The position numbers and the translations under genes were made by a program. Below the pieces are notes generated by a model. It saw only the letters and a list, made by a program, of their open reading frames with translations, searched no databases and was not told the origin of the DNA. Positions 32,248 to 43,078 of a stretch of DNA of 64,000 nucleotides are shown piece by piece. The DNA is from Diospyros lotus (taxonomy: Eukaryota; Streptophyta; Magnoliopsida; Ericales; Ebenaceae). The stretch is taken from contig NC_068338.1 in the NCBI RefSeq assembly GCF_014633365.1, forward strand, positions 11,294,616-11,358,615, written 5' to 3'. Numbering within the stretch: the stretch's first letter is position 1; every line of letters begins with the position of its first letter.

Positions 32248-34231
32248 TAGGGGCGAAGCTACGCCCAACCAAGGGTCCACCCTTCAATTTCAAAAATCCT
32301 TTCAATATATATGTATTTTATTATTTTTTTAATTTTTTCTGAATACCGAGCTACCAGGGGCTGTAATTGCCCACCTTTCAATTTGAAAAATTATTATTGT
32401 ATATATATAATTTATTTATTTTTAAATTTTTTCCTCAGCACCGGCTATAATTGCCCGCCTTTCATCTTGCTTGATGCTGATTTGTGCCCTACAAATTCAC
32501 ACCTGACGCGTGTCCCATCTTCTCACACATGGCTCCTTCTCCCTTCTCACCCTACCAGCTTGCAGCATGAACCCAATTGGTACTCTCATAAATGTTAAAA
32601 CCAAAAAAATTAAAAATAAATAAATAAAATAAAGTGCAAGTGGGCTTTATGTGGTGGCCCCAAAGCCAGGGAATTTTTTCCTGTCTGAATTCAGGTTAAA
32701 CATTCAAACTTGTGTCTAAATATTATTTTGAATAAAAATATTATTTAAACATTTAAACTTATGTCCAAATATTATTTCAAATAAAAATATTATTTAAACA
32801 TTCAAACTTACGTCCAAATAATATTCCCCTAATTTGAAAAGAAAATCATGATCAATTAAAGTGCAGGGCGTCTCCGTATTTCTCTTTAGCATGTCTCCGA
32901 ATTTGCGTTATTTGAGTAGTGGCCTTGGATTGCTAGAAAATGCTGGTTGTGGTGGCTGACGACGATTCTTTCAAATATGATCATTGAATAGAAACCTGAT
33001 TGATTGTACATATAGTTAGTTCACGAGCAAATCATGAATTGATTTGGGGTTGTTATGATGGTTTAGTGTTTTGCGTAGAAACTCGATTGATTGTATTTCG
33101 TGAATAATTTCTCGAAATTTTGGTAAAATGGGTTTATAACCCGAAGGAGACCATGAATCACCTTAATCTTTCAAAGGAATATTGTTGGGGTAGGAATTGA
33201 GAAAATTTGGAGATTGGAATGAGTTTAGGGGTTTTCGGTTTGTTTGTGTGCGTTTCTAGGTTCCAAGAGTTTTTCCGCTTATTCTTTCTCCTTTTCTTTA
33301 GAAACAACTAAAAGATCATGTCAAGATTGAGTTTTCCATGCGGTGCCTATAAGTACTTAAAAAGAAGATGTATCCAAGGGTGCATCTTTGCCCCTTATTT
33401 CTGCAATGAAGTAGGAACTACTAATTTTGAAACTATTCACAAGGTTTTTTGCGCTAGAAATGCCTTCAATCTCCTTATCCATCTTCTGGTAAGAGACCGT
33501 AATGAGGTTGTCGCTACAATCTTGTATGAAGCTCAAGTTATGATTCAAGATCTAATTTACGGCTGTGTATCTAAATTTTTTTTCCTCCAATAACAGGTAT
33601 GATGAACTCTAAATCCTTAATATTTTTGAGTTTGACTTAATTTACTAATTATGTGTGATTTTTAAGTTAACAATCTGCAAGTTTATCTAGCCTTTTTGAA
33701 GAAGTTTATAGACTCTTATGCAAATCTTCAAAATGTTCAAAATTGATTTCATCCAGAAACCAACCCTATTCCAGAATTGGATCCGAGCATCGCCGGGGAT
33801 TTTGTTCATATCCCAGAAAAAAATATCGATAAACTTGAATTAGTCGTGTTTGGTAGATATCAGCATTGAGTGGGTGAATTAGATTTTTTTTTTTTTTTAC
33901 TGTGTGTATAATTTATTAAGCTATAATAATGAGAAATGAATGCCTTTTTCAAGATGTTCTTTTCATCAATTAAATATATTTAAAATAATTTAAATGGGTG
34001 AAAAATAAAATAAAATTAACATTTATAGCGGTTAACAACAGTTGCAAAATTTATTAATTTAATAATTAAAAATTAATTTTTATTATAATTTTTGAAAAAA
34101 TGTCATAAATTTTAAAAAATAATTTAATAATTAAAAATAAAATAAAATAATTTAATTTCTTTTAGTCTTTTTTAGTATTATTTTATTTTTGCCTACTCTG
34201 CTTAAAATTAAAATTCTTGACTCCACCCCTG
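32248..34231. mobile_element. Probable non-autonomous hAT transposon carrying a LOB-domain fragment
   Basis: The left end reads TAGGGGCGAAGCTACG and the complement of the right end CAGGGGTGGAGTCAAG, an imperfect terminal inverted repeat of the (C/T)AGGGG(C/T)GGAG kind common in plant hAT elements. A perfect 8-bp duplication flanks it. It is 1,984 bp and codes for no transposase. It is AT-rich at both ends, and its middle holds a LOB-domain reading frame at 33,318-33,593. The inverted repeats match only in about ten of sixteen positions, so the call rests mostly on the duplication. Confidence 0.62.
33318..33593 (+). pseudogene. LOB-domain (LBD) protein fragment inside the hAT-like element
   Basis: A 91-codon open frame matching the LOB domain of plant LBD transcription factors. 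The start, PCGAYKYLKRRCIQGCIFAPYF, is shown here only by its key parts: the C-block CX2CX6CX3C has lost its second cysteine (a tyrosine instead), while the third and fourth cysteines remain. The GAS block (normally FGAS) reads FCAR, and the DP-V-YGCV block reads DLIYGCV. The changes hit residues that bind zinc or are nearly invariant, so the product would probably not bind DNA normally. No coiled-coil leucine repeat or C-terminal part follows. It resembles the class I LBD16/LBD29 group, with low certainty. LBD factors control lateral organ and root formation. Confidence 0.72.
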
Positions 34232-34239
34232 GTTAGAAG

Positions 34240-34905
34240 TCGTCATTTGTATGTTGTCCAATTCAATTTTAAACTGTGTGATTGTTGAAATCTAGTATTG
34301 GTTCAAATTCACCAATTGATTTCTCTGGCTGGAGATATAATGCAATCTAAAGATTGGGCTGCCGCAAGTGATTGATGATGGGCTTTTTGATGGTGCTTGG
34401 ATTTGAATGTTTGGGCTTGGGTGTTGGGCCTCGTGTTGGGACATGCATTATGTAGTGTGCGACATTTGAGGCCCATTCTTGTGGATAACCACCGCATTCT
34501 TTTCTTATATATATATATATATATATATAAGGAAGGAAAATAAATAAAATTATGTTTAAAGAAAGAAAAAAGAAAAAAGAAAAAAGAAAATGATGGTCAA
34601 GTGTCAAGAGACACCAACTAGAGAGAGGGCAAATGAAAATAAGAAGTATACAAGTAACTAAACAGCTATATATATATATCAAATAGTAAAGGTCCAGAGG
34701 GTGATGATCTATCTACTAGGATGGATCTTAATGCTAAATTATATATTTTACACATTTTAAGAAAAATGTTTCTAGTTAAAAATATACATTGATGCAACAT
34801 TTATATCCATATATGTTCATAATGAAAGATTCAATAAGATTAATTTCTTTTTTTTTTTTTTTTTGAAATTTTATATTTGAAAATTATATAAAAATATTAC
34901 TCTTT
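34240..34905. other. AT-rich flank with microsatellites
   Basis: No gene seen. It holds an (AT)n run at about 34,507-34,529, GAAAAAA repeats at 34,560-34,590, and a long T run near 34,847-34,864. The end of the truncated copia B1 lies at about 34,906. Confidence 0.5.
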
Positions 34906-35830
34906 GAAGAAAAAAAAAAACAAAAACAAAATACAAAGGATACAAATAAACTATGTATCAAATTCTTAGATCTAGGTTCCCACTTTTCTATTTTCAACCA
35001 CTTAACATAAACTGGATAACTCAAAATTTTAATATGCTTAAAACATGGTTTTCCAATTCATATCTTATATGATGTGGTTAAAACAGATATAATTGACACA
35101 CGATTTAATAAATAAATCACAATGAAAATGGCATAACTACACAATGAAATAGGCAAATCCGTGTAGCTAATCATGGAATGAGTCATATCTAATAAAGTCT
35201 AATTCTTATCTTTAGTTACACTATTCAATTGTGGTGTATATAGAGAGGCGTAAACTGTGAAACAATACCACAACTCTTAAGATAATCATCAAATTCAATA
35301 TTTAAGTATTCACCTCCTTATCTAATTAAATAATCTTGAAACTCTTTCTTATTTGATTTTTTACTTTCACCTTGAACTCCTTGAACTTTTCAAAGATTTT
35401 AGACTTATACTTCATTAAGTACACGTAACCATACCACGATAAATCATTAGTAAATGTCACAAAGTAGACATAACCATAATATATGTAACAACAATTACTA
35501 GTAAAAGAGAATTCACAATTCTGCTGTACAAGCTTAGGAATAGACAAAACATTCCTTATTAATGCTATATGTAAACAATCATTTAAAACTAACACATGTC
35601 TAGAAGGTAAATGTACAAAAGTAGTCCCTATGGCTAATACAACAACAATTGCCCTTTTACCCACTTTCAAAACCATTTCACGCTTCCCAAGTGTCCTACT
35701 TCGATTGAGATCCTACGTGGATAAGCAAATATAAGATGTAGCACCAAAATCAACAATCTAAGAAGCAGGGTACTGACCAATCATAAGATTAATCTCAATA
35801 ACACACAAAGAAAAAAAAATACCTTAACTG
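34906..35830 (-). pseudogene. Copia B1 protease and integrase fragment
   Basis: The frame 35,676-35,326 reads from the protease into the integrase core (GYVYFVTFTNDLSWYGYVYLMKYK). Upstream, the protease active site is degraded (DFGAT where D-S/T-G-A is usual). The pre-integrase zinc-finger part is missing, so protease sequence is fused to the core: an internal deletion. Downstream, further integrase with many changes (YTDLP, then LLNRV) runs to about 34,906. It aligns with 57,096-57,430 and 59,104-59,250 of B2. Confidence 0.75.
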
Positions 35831-36620
35831 TTTGGATGCTTGACTGTAGTTAGGGTAATTCCTCTTCTAGTGCCCTTTTTCTTTCGTAAAAGTAACAAGA
35901 ACCCTTGCCCATGATCTCTTTTCCCTTAGACTCTGTATATCCTCCATCCTTCCTGGACCCAAGAACATTTCTCTTTTTCTTTCTAGATTTAGGCATGCTT
36001 AGACCTCATTTGGGAAAGAGATAAGGCAACAACAATAACTCATTCTTTACCTTTACCCTTCATCTGTGTCTGGATAGTTGATAACATATTTAACAACTCA
36101 ATGAGGGAACACTCAATCTTATTTATATAGAAATAAATAATAAAGGAAGAAAATGACTCCGATAATGATTACAGGATCATACCGATGCAGAGATGAGGAA
36201 GGGAACTCCAAGACATCCAACTGACCAATCCAATTGATCATGTTGATGACATGGTCTGCCATATCTGAACATTCTACCATCCAGACCCAAAACAACTTCT
36301 TCGATATCTCATATCAAGTTGTCTGACTATGCTCGCCATATAGGTCCTTAAGATTCTGAATCATGCTTGTAGCACTAGGAAAAGTCTCATGCTGATGCTG
36401 CAAGTTATTGGACATAGAGACGAGTATATAGTTATAAGTTCTCATATCTTCCTCCTTTAATGTCTCCCAAGTGATCCTCTCTTCTTTAATCTCACCCTCA
36501 GGGATATCGATAGGAGGACTATAGAACAAGACATCGTCTATCCATTCCATACTGATCACTATTTTAAGATTACGGAATCAGTCAAAAAAGTTTAGGCCAG
36601 TAAGCCTATTGGTGTCTAGA
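35831..36620 (-). pseudogene. Copia B1 gag fragment
   Basis: An 81-codon frame (36,559-36,314) has the WIDDVLFYSPP and ITWETLKEEDMRTYNYIL segments, consistent with a copia gag of the UBN2 type. The zinc-knuckle region downstream (about 36,100-35,900) is broken by stops and frame changes; a basic stretch that should follow the knuckle is visible. Confidence 0.55.
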
Positions 36621-37940
36621 ATATGGGACAACGAATTAAGGCCTGGCATTTTATCTGTAGAAAATAAATAGATATATAAGTGTATTTTGTAACAACACCA
36701 TTTAATTAAGGACTTTCAACTAAATGGGTACTCCAACTAAATTTTTTGAATCTTGCATTTCCTAGGCAGCAAATGTGATCCTTCTAAAGGATACAATAGT
36801 AGGTGGTCAAATTCTCTATCATATGAATATGCCTTATATTTTAGTTTTTGGAATACTCACATAATTAAGTAGGGAACACTTGTCACCACATTATATGTGG
36901 AGCTCGACCTTTGGCTTATAATCCACCATAAATCTTACATTTTAGTGTTTGACCTGATGGACTAGTTAGATCCCACCCACTGTCATGCTAAGTGTAATGA
37001 GTTGAACATCACCCTACCCTCACATTTTAGTTATTGGACACACCCAATTATATTGATGAACTCTTACAACGGTGTAAAACCACGATAAATCATATTCACT
37101 ACTTAAATCTAATATTGGTTTTGCATATGAGAAGATTTTTGGAGCTTTTATCCTAATAGTCTCATCGTTAAACATTCATTTCATCATACATCATATGCAT
37201 AATAAAATAAACAACATGCATATATAATAAGAAATAAATAAACCAAAATGAACATGGGCTTGTGCACAGAATAAACCCGAGTGTCTGAGATTTAAACCAT
37301 ATCACATTCAACTTGATATAATGAACTGCTTAGTTTCACTGCTTCTTTCTTGAGGAACCATCAAGTCCTTGAGGTCTTTATCATCAATTCCTTGATGCTA
37401 TCTTTTTTAAAATAAAGAGTAAAAGAAGCTACTTGAGACTTATGTCTCAGTACATAACTTAATGAATAAATTATTACATATTGACTAAATCAATGCGAAG
37501 CTCCTGTAACATTCATTTATTCACATCAAGCCCATGTTCATCTTGAAAATACATTCATTTCACTGCTTCAAAATTATTTTGAAAACTATTTAACTTGCAT
37601 ATGTTAAATAATACAACTGGACATTCATACATGCATACTTAACACCCCATGTCGTTGTTTAATGTGAATAACCACACAACCGACAACATGTAGGCATGTG
37701 GAGTATGTTATCTCTGCGTTACAGTTAGTGGGAGTCGACTACACCTTCAGGGGAGTCGACTACCTCTAACCTGCATGCATAGTCGATTGTGTGCTTCCAG
37801 GAGTGGACTCCTTCCATAGGGCAATAAACTCCTTGCATACGCACAGTTTGAAAATAATAATCCTGTAGCCATTAAATGCCAACTGAATTGCTATATTTGA
37901 CATATTCAATCACGTATATGCATTAAATACCAAACTAAGA
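36621..37940 (-). other. Leader region between LTR and gag of copia B1
   Basis: No reading frame in 1.3 kb, which is long for a copia leader. Two AGTCGACT words and a related AGTCGATT lie at 37,733-37,790, the same word found in the family-B LTR. It may include an unrecognised small insertion. Confidence 0.4.
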
Positions 37941-37951
37941 CTTTGATACCA
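37941..37951 (-). promoter_or_regulatory. Primer-binding site of copia B1
   Basis: Minus strand TGGTATCAAAG, one base from the consensus. Confidence 0.75.
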
Positions 37952-38733
37952 TTAAAGAAATTCACATATGGTGATACAGGTAAAATTAAATTCTTTATGT
38001 GCATCAGATATACATAGCGAAAGCAATAATTACACACACCATACACAATTTGGATATTTAAGCAACACTTTATTTCATTATATCAAATACAATAAATAAA
38101 TACTTGATATCCGATGTTAGGTTGGATATAGAAAATGTTTCTATATCGAAACCAAATCCACCTCAAGTCGTGGTGGTCTTAGTCCGTCCACACCTAGCGT
38201 GCAATTTGGCATTACTCCATGTACCTCTTCTAGTGCTAGCCTGAGGATTCCATACCACCAACACCCGTGTGTCTTTCACGCATGACAATCATGCACTTGT
38301 AATTTCTAAGACAAAAGCATAAACGAACATAAGAAGTAGAGGAAACAGAAGCTGAGCCAAGCAATAAATTTTGCAATCTCCAATTTCACTTATTCACGCC
38401 TAATTCCACTCAACCGACTGCCACCACCACAGCCTCCAATTTGTTTCCATGTGAACCACACTTAGGAGGGCTTAGGCAGCGTCGAGAGTTGACTCTCGTC
38501 CATTGGCCAATCGACTGCCAACCTAGTCGACTCCCAAACAGGAGGCAACTGACTCTTATTGCTCCAACACACTAACAATTAACATACTATTGCCATTAAT
38601 ACTTAATGACATATCTGAGACACAATGGGTACATAGTATCGATACTAGACGCAATACTGTATGGTGTGTGACTTTCTAGGTTTATTATCCTCTAGCAAGA
38701 AAATAGCACCAAAACCCATTTGGTATCGGTCAA
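37952..38733 (-). repeat. Copia B1 5' LTR, left part
   Basis: The complement matches 61,170-61,934 of the B2 3' LTR. It ends at GTCAA (38,729-38,733), which is duplicated at 55,874-55,878 on the far side of the Tekay-like insertion. It contains GAGTTGACTCTC and AGTCGACT words near 38,484-38,535. Confidence 0.85.
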
Positions 38734-41547
38734 TGTAATATCCCTAATCAAAATGAATAAATATATCATTATTTCATCAAATATTGCGTATTTGGTGACG
38801 ATAAAAGAATCTAGGAGACAATTTAAGGGTACCAAATAGCCAAATCGATAGAAGGGAACACCTCGGAATGCGCATGTTTTAAACGAAAAAGATATCCATA
38901 GCAAGCATATTAAAATAGGATTTTTAGCGTCAAAAGAAATCGAATCGGAGACTATTTTTGGTACAACTTCGGAGTAGCCTAGAAAATTGAATTAGCGTAA
39001 GAGACTTTTGAGGAGTCAACAGAATCTCGATAAGATTTAAATTTTGCATAAGGAACAACCCTGAAGAGGGTTCGGGGTAAAACGATCAAGTTTTCAATCA
39101 AGCGTGATTTTTCATAAGTTTTAGGCCTAAGCATAATTTTTGAATTTTGGTTGAAAGTGGAAAAAAAATAAACTCGAAAATCATAATGTGATAGAGGAAG
39201 TTATAAGTGTAATACTCGAGAACTTCGGGTTAATTGAGAAATAAGAATTTTATTAGAAAAGTGGGATTTGAGGAAAATCGGTATCAAAATAGCTCGAAAA
39301 ACTATCCGAATCGACTCTAGGGAGTACCATAGAGACGAGATGCCAAAAGAAACTGATATGGAATTGTCGACTATTTTGAGGGATGATTTCTAGCATCAAA
39401 AGAAATTGGATTAAAAATGGTTTTCAGTATAGTTATAATACAGCTGTGATTTGGGATGAAAAATTGAATAATTGTAGGGGCTCCCGGGAAGTCAACGGAA
39501 CCCCGAGGAAGTTCGTATTTGGTATGTAGAGCAACCCTTCAGTGGATTCAGGAAGAAACAAAAGGGTTTGCGGCCGAAACGAAGATTCGAGCCTAAGTGC
39601 AATTTCTCGAATTTGTTGGAGGGAGGCTGAAATGGTGATTTTTTTGGAATCTTCACGGATGAAATGAAATTTTTAGGACTTCAGAGTCTCAATGATAATT
39701 ATGGAAAGTTCAAGGGATTTGTGAAAATAGGCCAAAGCATAAGAGACAAAATAGGTGGGGCAAAAGTGCAATTTCTCAAACTTGAGGAAGAAGCAGCCTA
39801 CCATGGACGACCAGCCTCTGTCGGTCGTCGACCAGACTCATTCGACCAATGGGATTTCAAGGAAATGGGTTGGGGATGCTCTAGGGTCGGGTCTAGGCTG
39901 ACACACACTGCGAGGATGGTCGGATTTTGAAGATTTTCGACCAAGTTCTTGGTCGAATTTTGGAAGCTCTGCAAGTCATCATTGTAGTCGATTTTAGATG
40001 CAATTGGGTCGATTCAAGGGAGGTAGAAACCTCAAAGACATCGGGTTGATAAGCCTTGGGCGTTTGGAAGCTCGGGAACGCCTATAAATAGAAGTGACCG
40101 AAAGCTTTGAAGAAATTAAAATCTTAGATCTGTAAGTTTGAGAAGAAATTGAGAGCATCGGATAAGGGGCTTTTGTTCCCTATGTCCAGAGGAGCAATTC
40201 TGGAAATTTTGAGCCATTTTGGTTCAGAGTTGAGGGAGATCCGAAGCATCGTCGAAAAAATGAGATTCGTCGAAAAACGAGCTTTAGCAGTTGAAAAATG
40301 GCTTTGATCGAGGAGTTTTAAGCTATTATCCTGTAGAGGGTGAAAAGAGGAAGGCGTAGGTTGAAACGAGGGGTGAAACGGAGTTCGGACGTGGGAGAAA
40401 TGGCTAAAAAACCAAAGCCGCAAGGAAGCTGCTGATGAGCTCGCGAAGAAGACAATCGGCACGTGTGATACACGCGCCAGCAAGCAGTGTGTGTGGGAGG
40501 CGTGTGGCCGATCTTGAAGCCTCTAGTGAGGGCGCGTCCAACGTCAAAAAATTTTGGAAAAAAATTGTAAATTCCTAGAAAATTGTGTTCTAGGTGCTGG
40601 TGCAAAAAGTTTTGGTTTTGGACTTTCCAGTTTCTCAATTTTCTCATCAAACAACCTCGTTTTACGTGAAAACAAAGCATCGAGGTAAGTTCAGTAATTT
40701 TCTTTGGAAGTTATTATTATATTATGAATTGTTGTGGAGAAAGATTTGAAAAATTGGTTAAGGATGTATTTATTTGGAATATTAGAAAAGAATATTGGAG
40801 AAAAATAGAGGAAAAGGCAAGAAAATTAAGGAAAAATAAGTTTTAATATTTATTTAAATGAATATGATGATTAGGGTGCTTTAAGGTTTAAGGTGAAGTG
40901 ATTTGTGATAATTTTGAGGTTGGCACAAAAATCGAGATTAAGCACGCAAATCGAGGCGGTGCGCATTTTTTGAGGTACCCTGAATTTTGTCAAAGCTGAC
41001 TTTTTATCTGAAAACTTGATTTTGATTCTATCCTAAACTTGATTTGATTTCATGCAAATGGTTTTGTTGCATGTGAACGATTTTTACCTGTGATGGTTAG
41101 TTTCATGTGGGTTCGTCCCGAAATGTTTTATGCATGTGCATTGAATTTTGTGCCATAAATTATGTACATGAAATGTTGTTTTATATGATGCATCGAATCA
41201 TGGTTTGTGGCATTGGCTTGTTTTAATGGGATGTCAACCTGGGATGTTGTCCCGATAGTGTAACCGTAATTCTCCAAGGGTGTTTGTCGGAATAACGTAC
41301 AGGGGTATCCCGTGCTGTGTGCTAGAATGACTACCTGGGGTTCCGTGCCAGGCTAGGTGGCCAAGGAAGTTAGATTAGGGTAACGGGTTGTACATTTGGG
41401 ATGGGATGTCAATTTATGATGTGGCACTTGAGTGATAGCACTAGGAAAGCGTGCTAAAGTAAAAATAACCATTTGTGACAAGGGCTGAGAGTGGATACCA
41501 CCCTTGCGAATCAACAAGTGGTGGGGCTAAGAGTGTACGCCACCCCG

Positions 41548-43078
41548 TGTTGGTCCCTTGACACACACAATGGCCACTCAATAGGGGGGTGAATTGAGTG
41601 ATTAAAAACTTATTGAATCGATTCTTTCCTTTTTAAAACTCTTGAGATTTTCTTATACACAAAATACACTTGTTATAAATATATATGTTGTTTGGAAATG
41701 ATAGCAATATAAATACATAAACAACCACAATATAAACACAAGATATATAGTGGTTTGGTGTATCCAACACCTACTCCGCTCTCACAAGGTCAAACCGACA
41801 CTTGAGGTTCCACTAAAACCACCACTAGGTTTCCACACAAGAACACCTAGCAAACTTGTACACCCCGAGGTTTTCCCTTAGCTCACCCCGAAAACAAATA
41901 CAACCCAATAATACACCTAGATTACTTGGGCTCTAGGATTCCACTCACAATCCACAATCTAATACAAATAAATCAATCCTATGTCCAACACACTTGGAGT
42001 ACAATGGATATCAATACAAGAACAATATACAAGGCAAAATGAAATGATACAAGTTACCAATAAGAAGAAAACTTCTTCTTTGCCTTGAGGCTCTAATGGA
42101 TAGATCTTTGAAGCTCCTTGGGCCTTGGATTACTTTGATTGAGTGCTTGAGAGCTTGGGTGTGCTTTAGGAAGATAGGAAATGGCAGAGCATTAGCCTTC
42201 TCAAGATTTCTCCTTTTGATATTTATATTGAGGCTCCCAAAACGACCTGCAACGGCTCCAAAAATCTGACCGTTGGAGTCTGGCAGTCGACTGCTCTAAC
42301 TGACAGTCAACTTCGCGACACCCACAGTCGACTATTGTTGTCGACAGTCGACTCTTGCTCAACCCACAGTCGACTTTCTCACAGACATTCGACTCTCATT
42401 GGCCTATAGTCGACTCGACAGTCGACTGGCCAAAACCCATTCTCAGCTATCTCGACTCTGCATAAACAATACTCGGTTATGTCGACTGATGCACATCCAC
42501 AGTCGACTGCCATTTTGACTTACAGTCGACTGTCCCTCACAGGGAGTCAACTCTTAGTCCAGATTTCAGAAAAATAAATGTCCACATTTTCTTTTATTTA
42601 TATTTTACCTTCCATTTACTTTAATACATAAATGTAAATAATAAAGTATCCCCCATTTGGATTCAATAAAAAAAAAATCTAAAAAATTAAAATCCAAATA
42701 GATAAGAAAGTAGATTTTGGGTTTTAGAACAAATTCCAGATTTGACGATTTTAGCACTTCCAAAATACATACTTTCCATTACTTGAAAAATTCACTAAAA
42801 ATCATTTTCACAATAATGAATTCTAGCTATGAAAATACCGAGAGTTATTTTTTCAAAAGGAAAACATTTTCTTATATGTTCCCTTATAGTGTGCTAATAT
42901 TCTACTTAGAATCAAATAGCATTTCTTGGTTCATTTTTATACACAAAATACTATAATACTTAACACATATCAAAAATTCATTAGGGGTTTTAAACATACT
43001 AAAAATAGTTTTACTAAAACTATGTTTTATTAAATATCAAAATACACAATAGGTTGATTGGAGCAACTTGGCTCAACA
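41548..43078 (-). repeat. SIRE-type solo LTR nested in the gypsy solo LTR
   Basis: TGTTGGTCCC to GGCTCAACA, flanked by CCCCG (41,543-41,547 and 43,079-43,083). On the minus strand it shows the SIRE-type landmarks: AATTCACCCCCC near the end and GTGGTTTGG...AGATATATAGTGG (complement) near 41,730-41,760. It is 1,531 bp with no internal region. Confidence 0.92.
42284..42552. repeat. Array of CAGTCGACTG-type palindromic words
   Basis: About fifteen words built on TCGACT or AGTCGA in 269 bases. The first, CAGTCGACTG, is a perfect 10-base palindrome. Variants TCAACT and ATTCGACT occur. Confidence 0.9.

Larger units (their letters stand above)
32240..34239. repeat. 8-bp target duplication GTTAGAAG flanking the hAT-like element
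   Basis: GTTAGAAG occurs at 32,240-32,247 and again at 34,232-34,239, directly outside the proposed ends. Eight bases is the hAT length. Confidence 0.7.

Noticed and set aside
32311..32598. 95-codon frame at the start of the hAT-like element as transposase
   Set aside because: It has no transposase motif and is rich in phenylalanine, isoleucine and tyrosine from AT-rich DNA.
39664..40680. Open frames of 88 to 120 codons around 40 kb as host genes
   Set aside because: They lie inside the nested gypsy solo LTR on both strands and show no domain.
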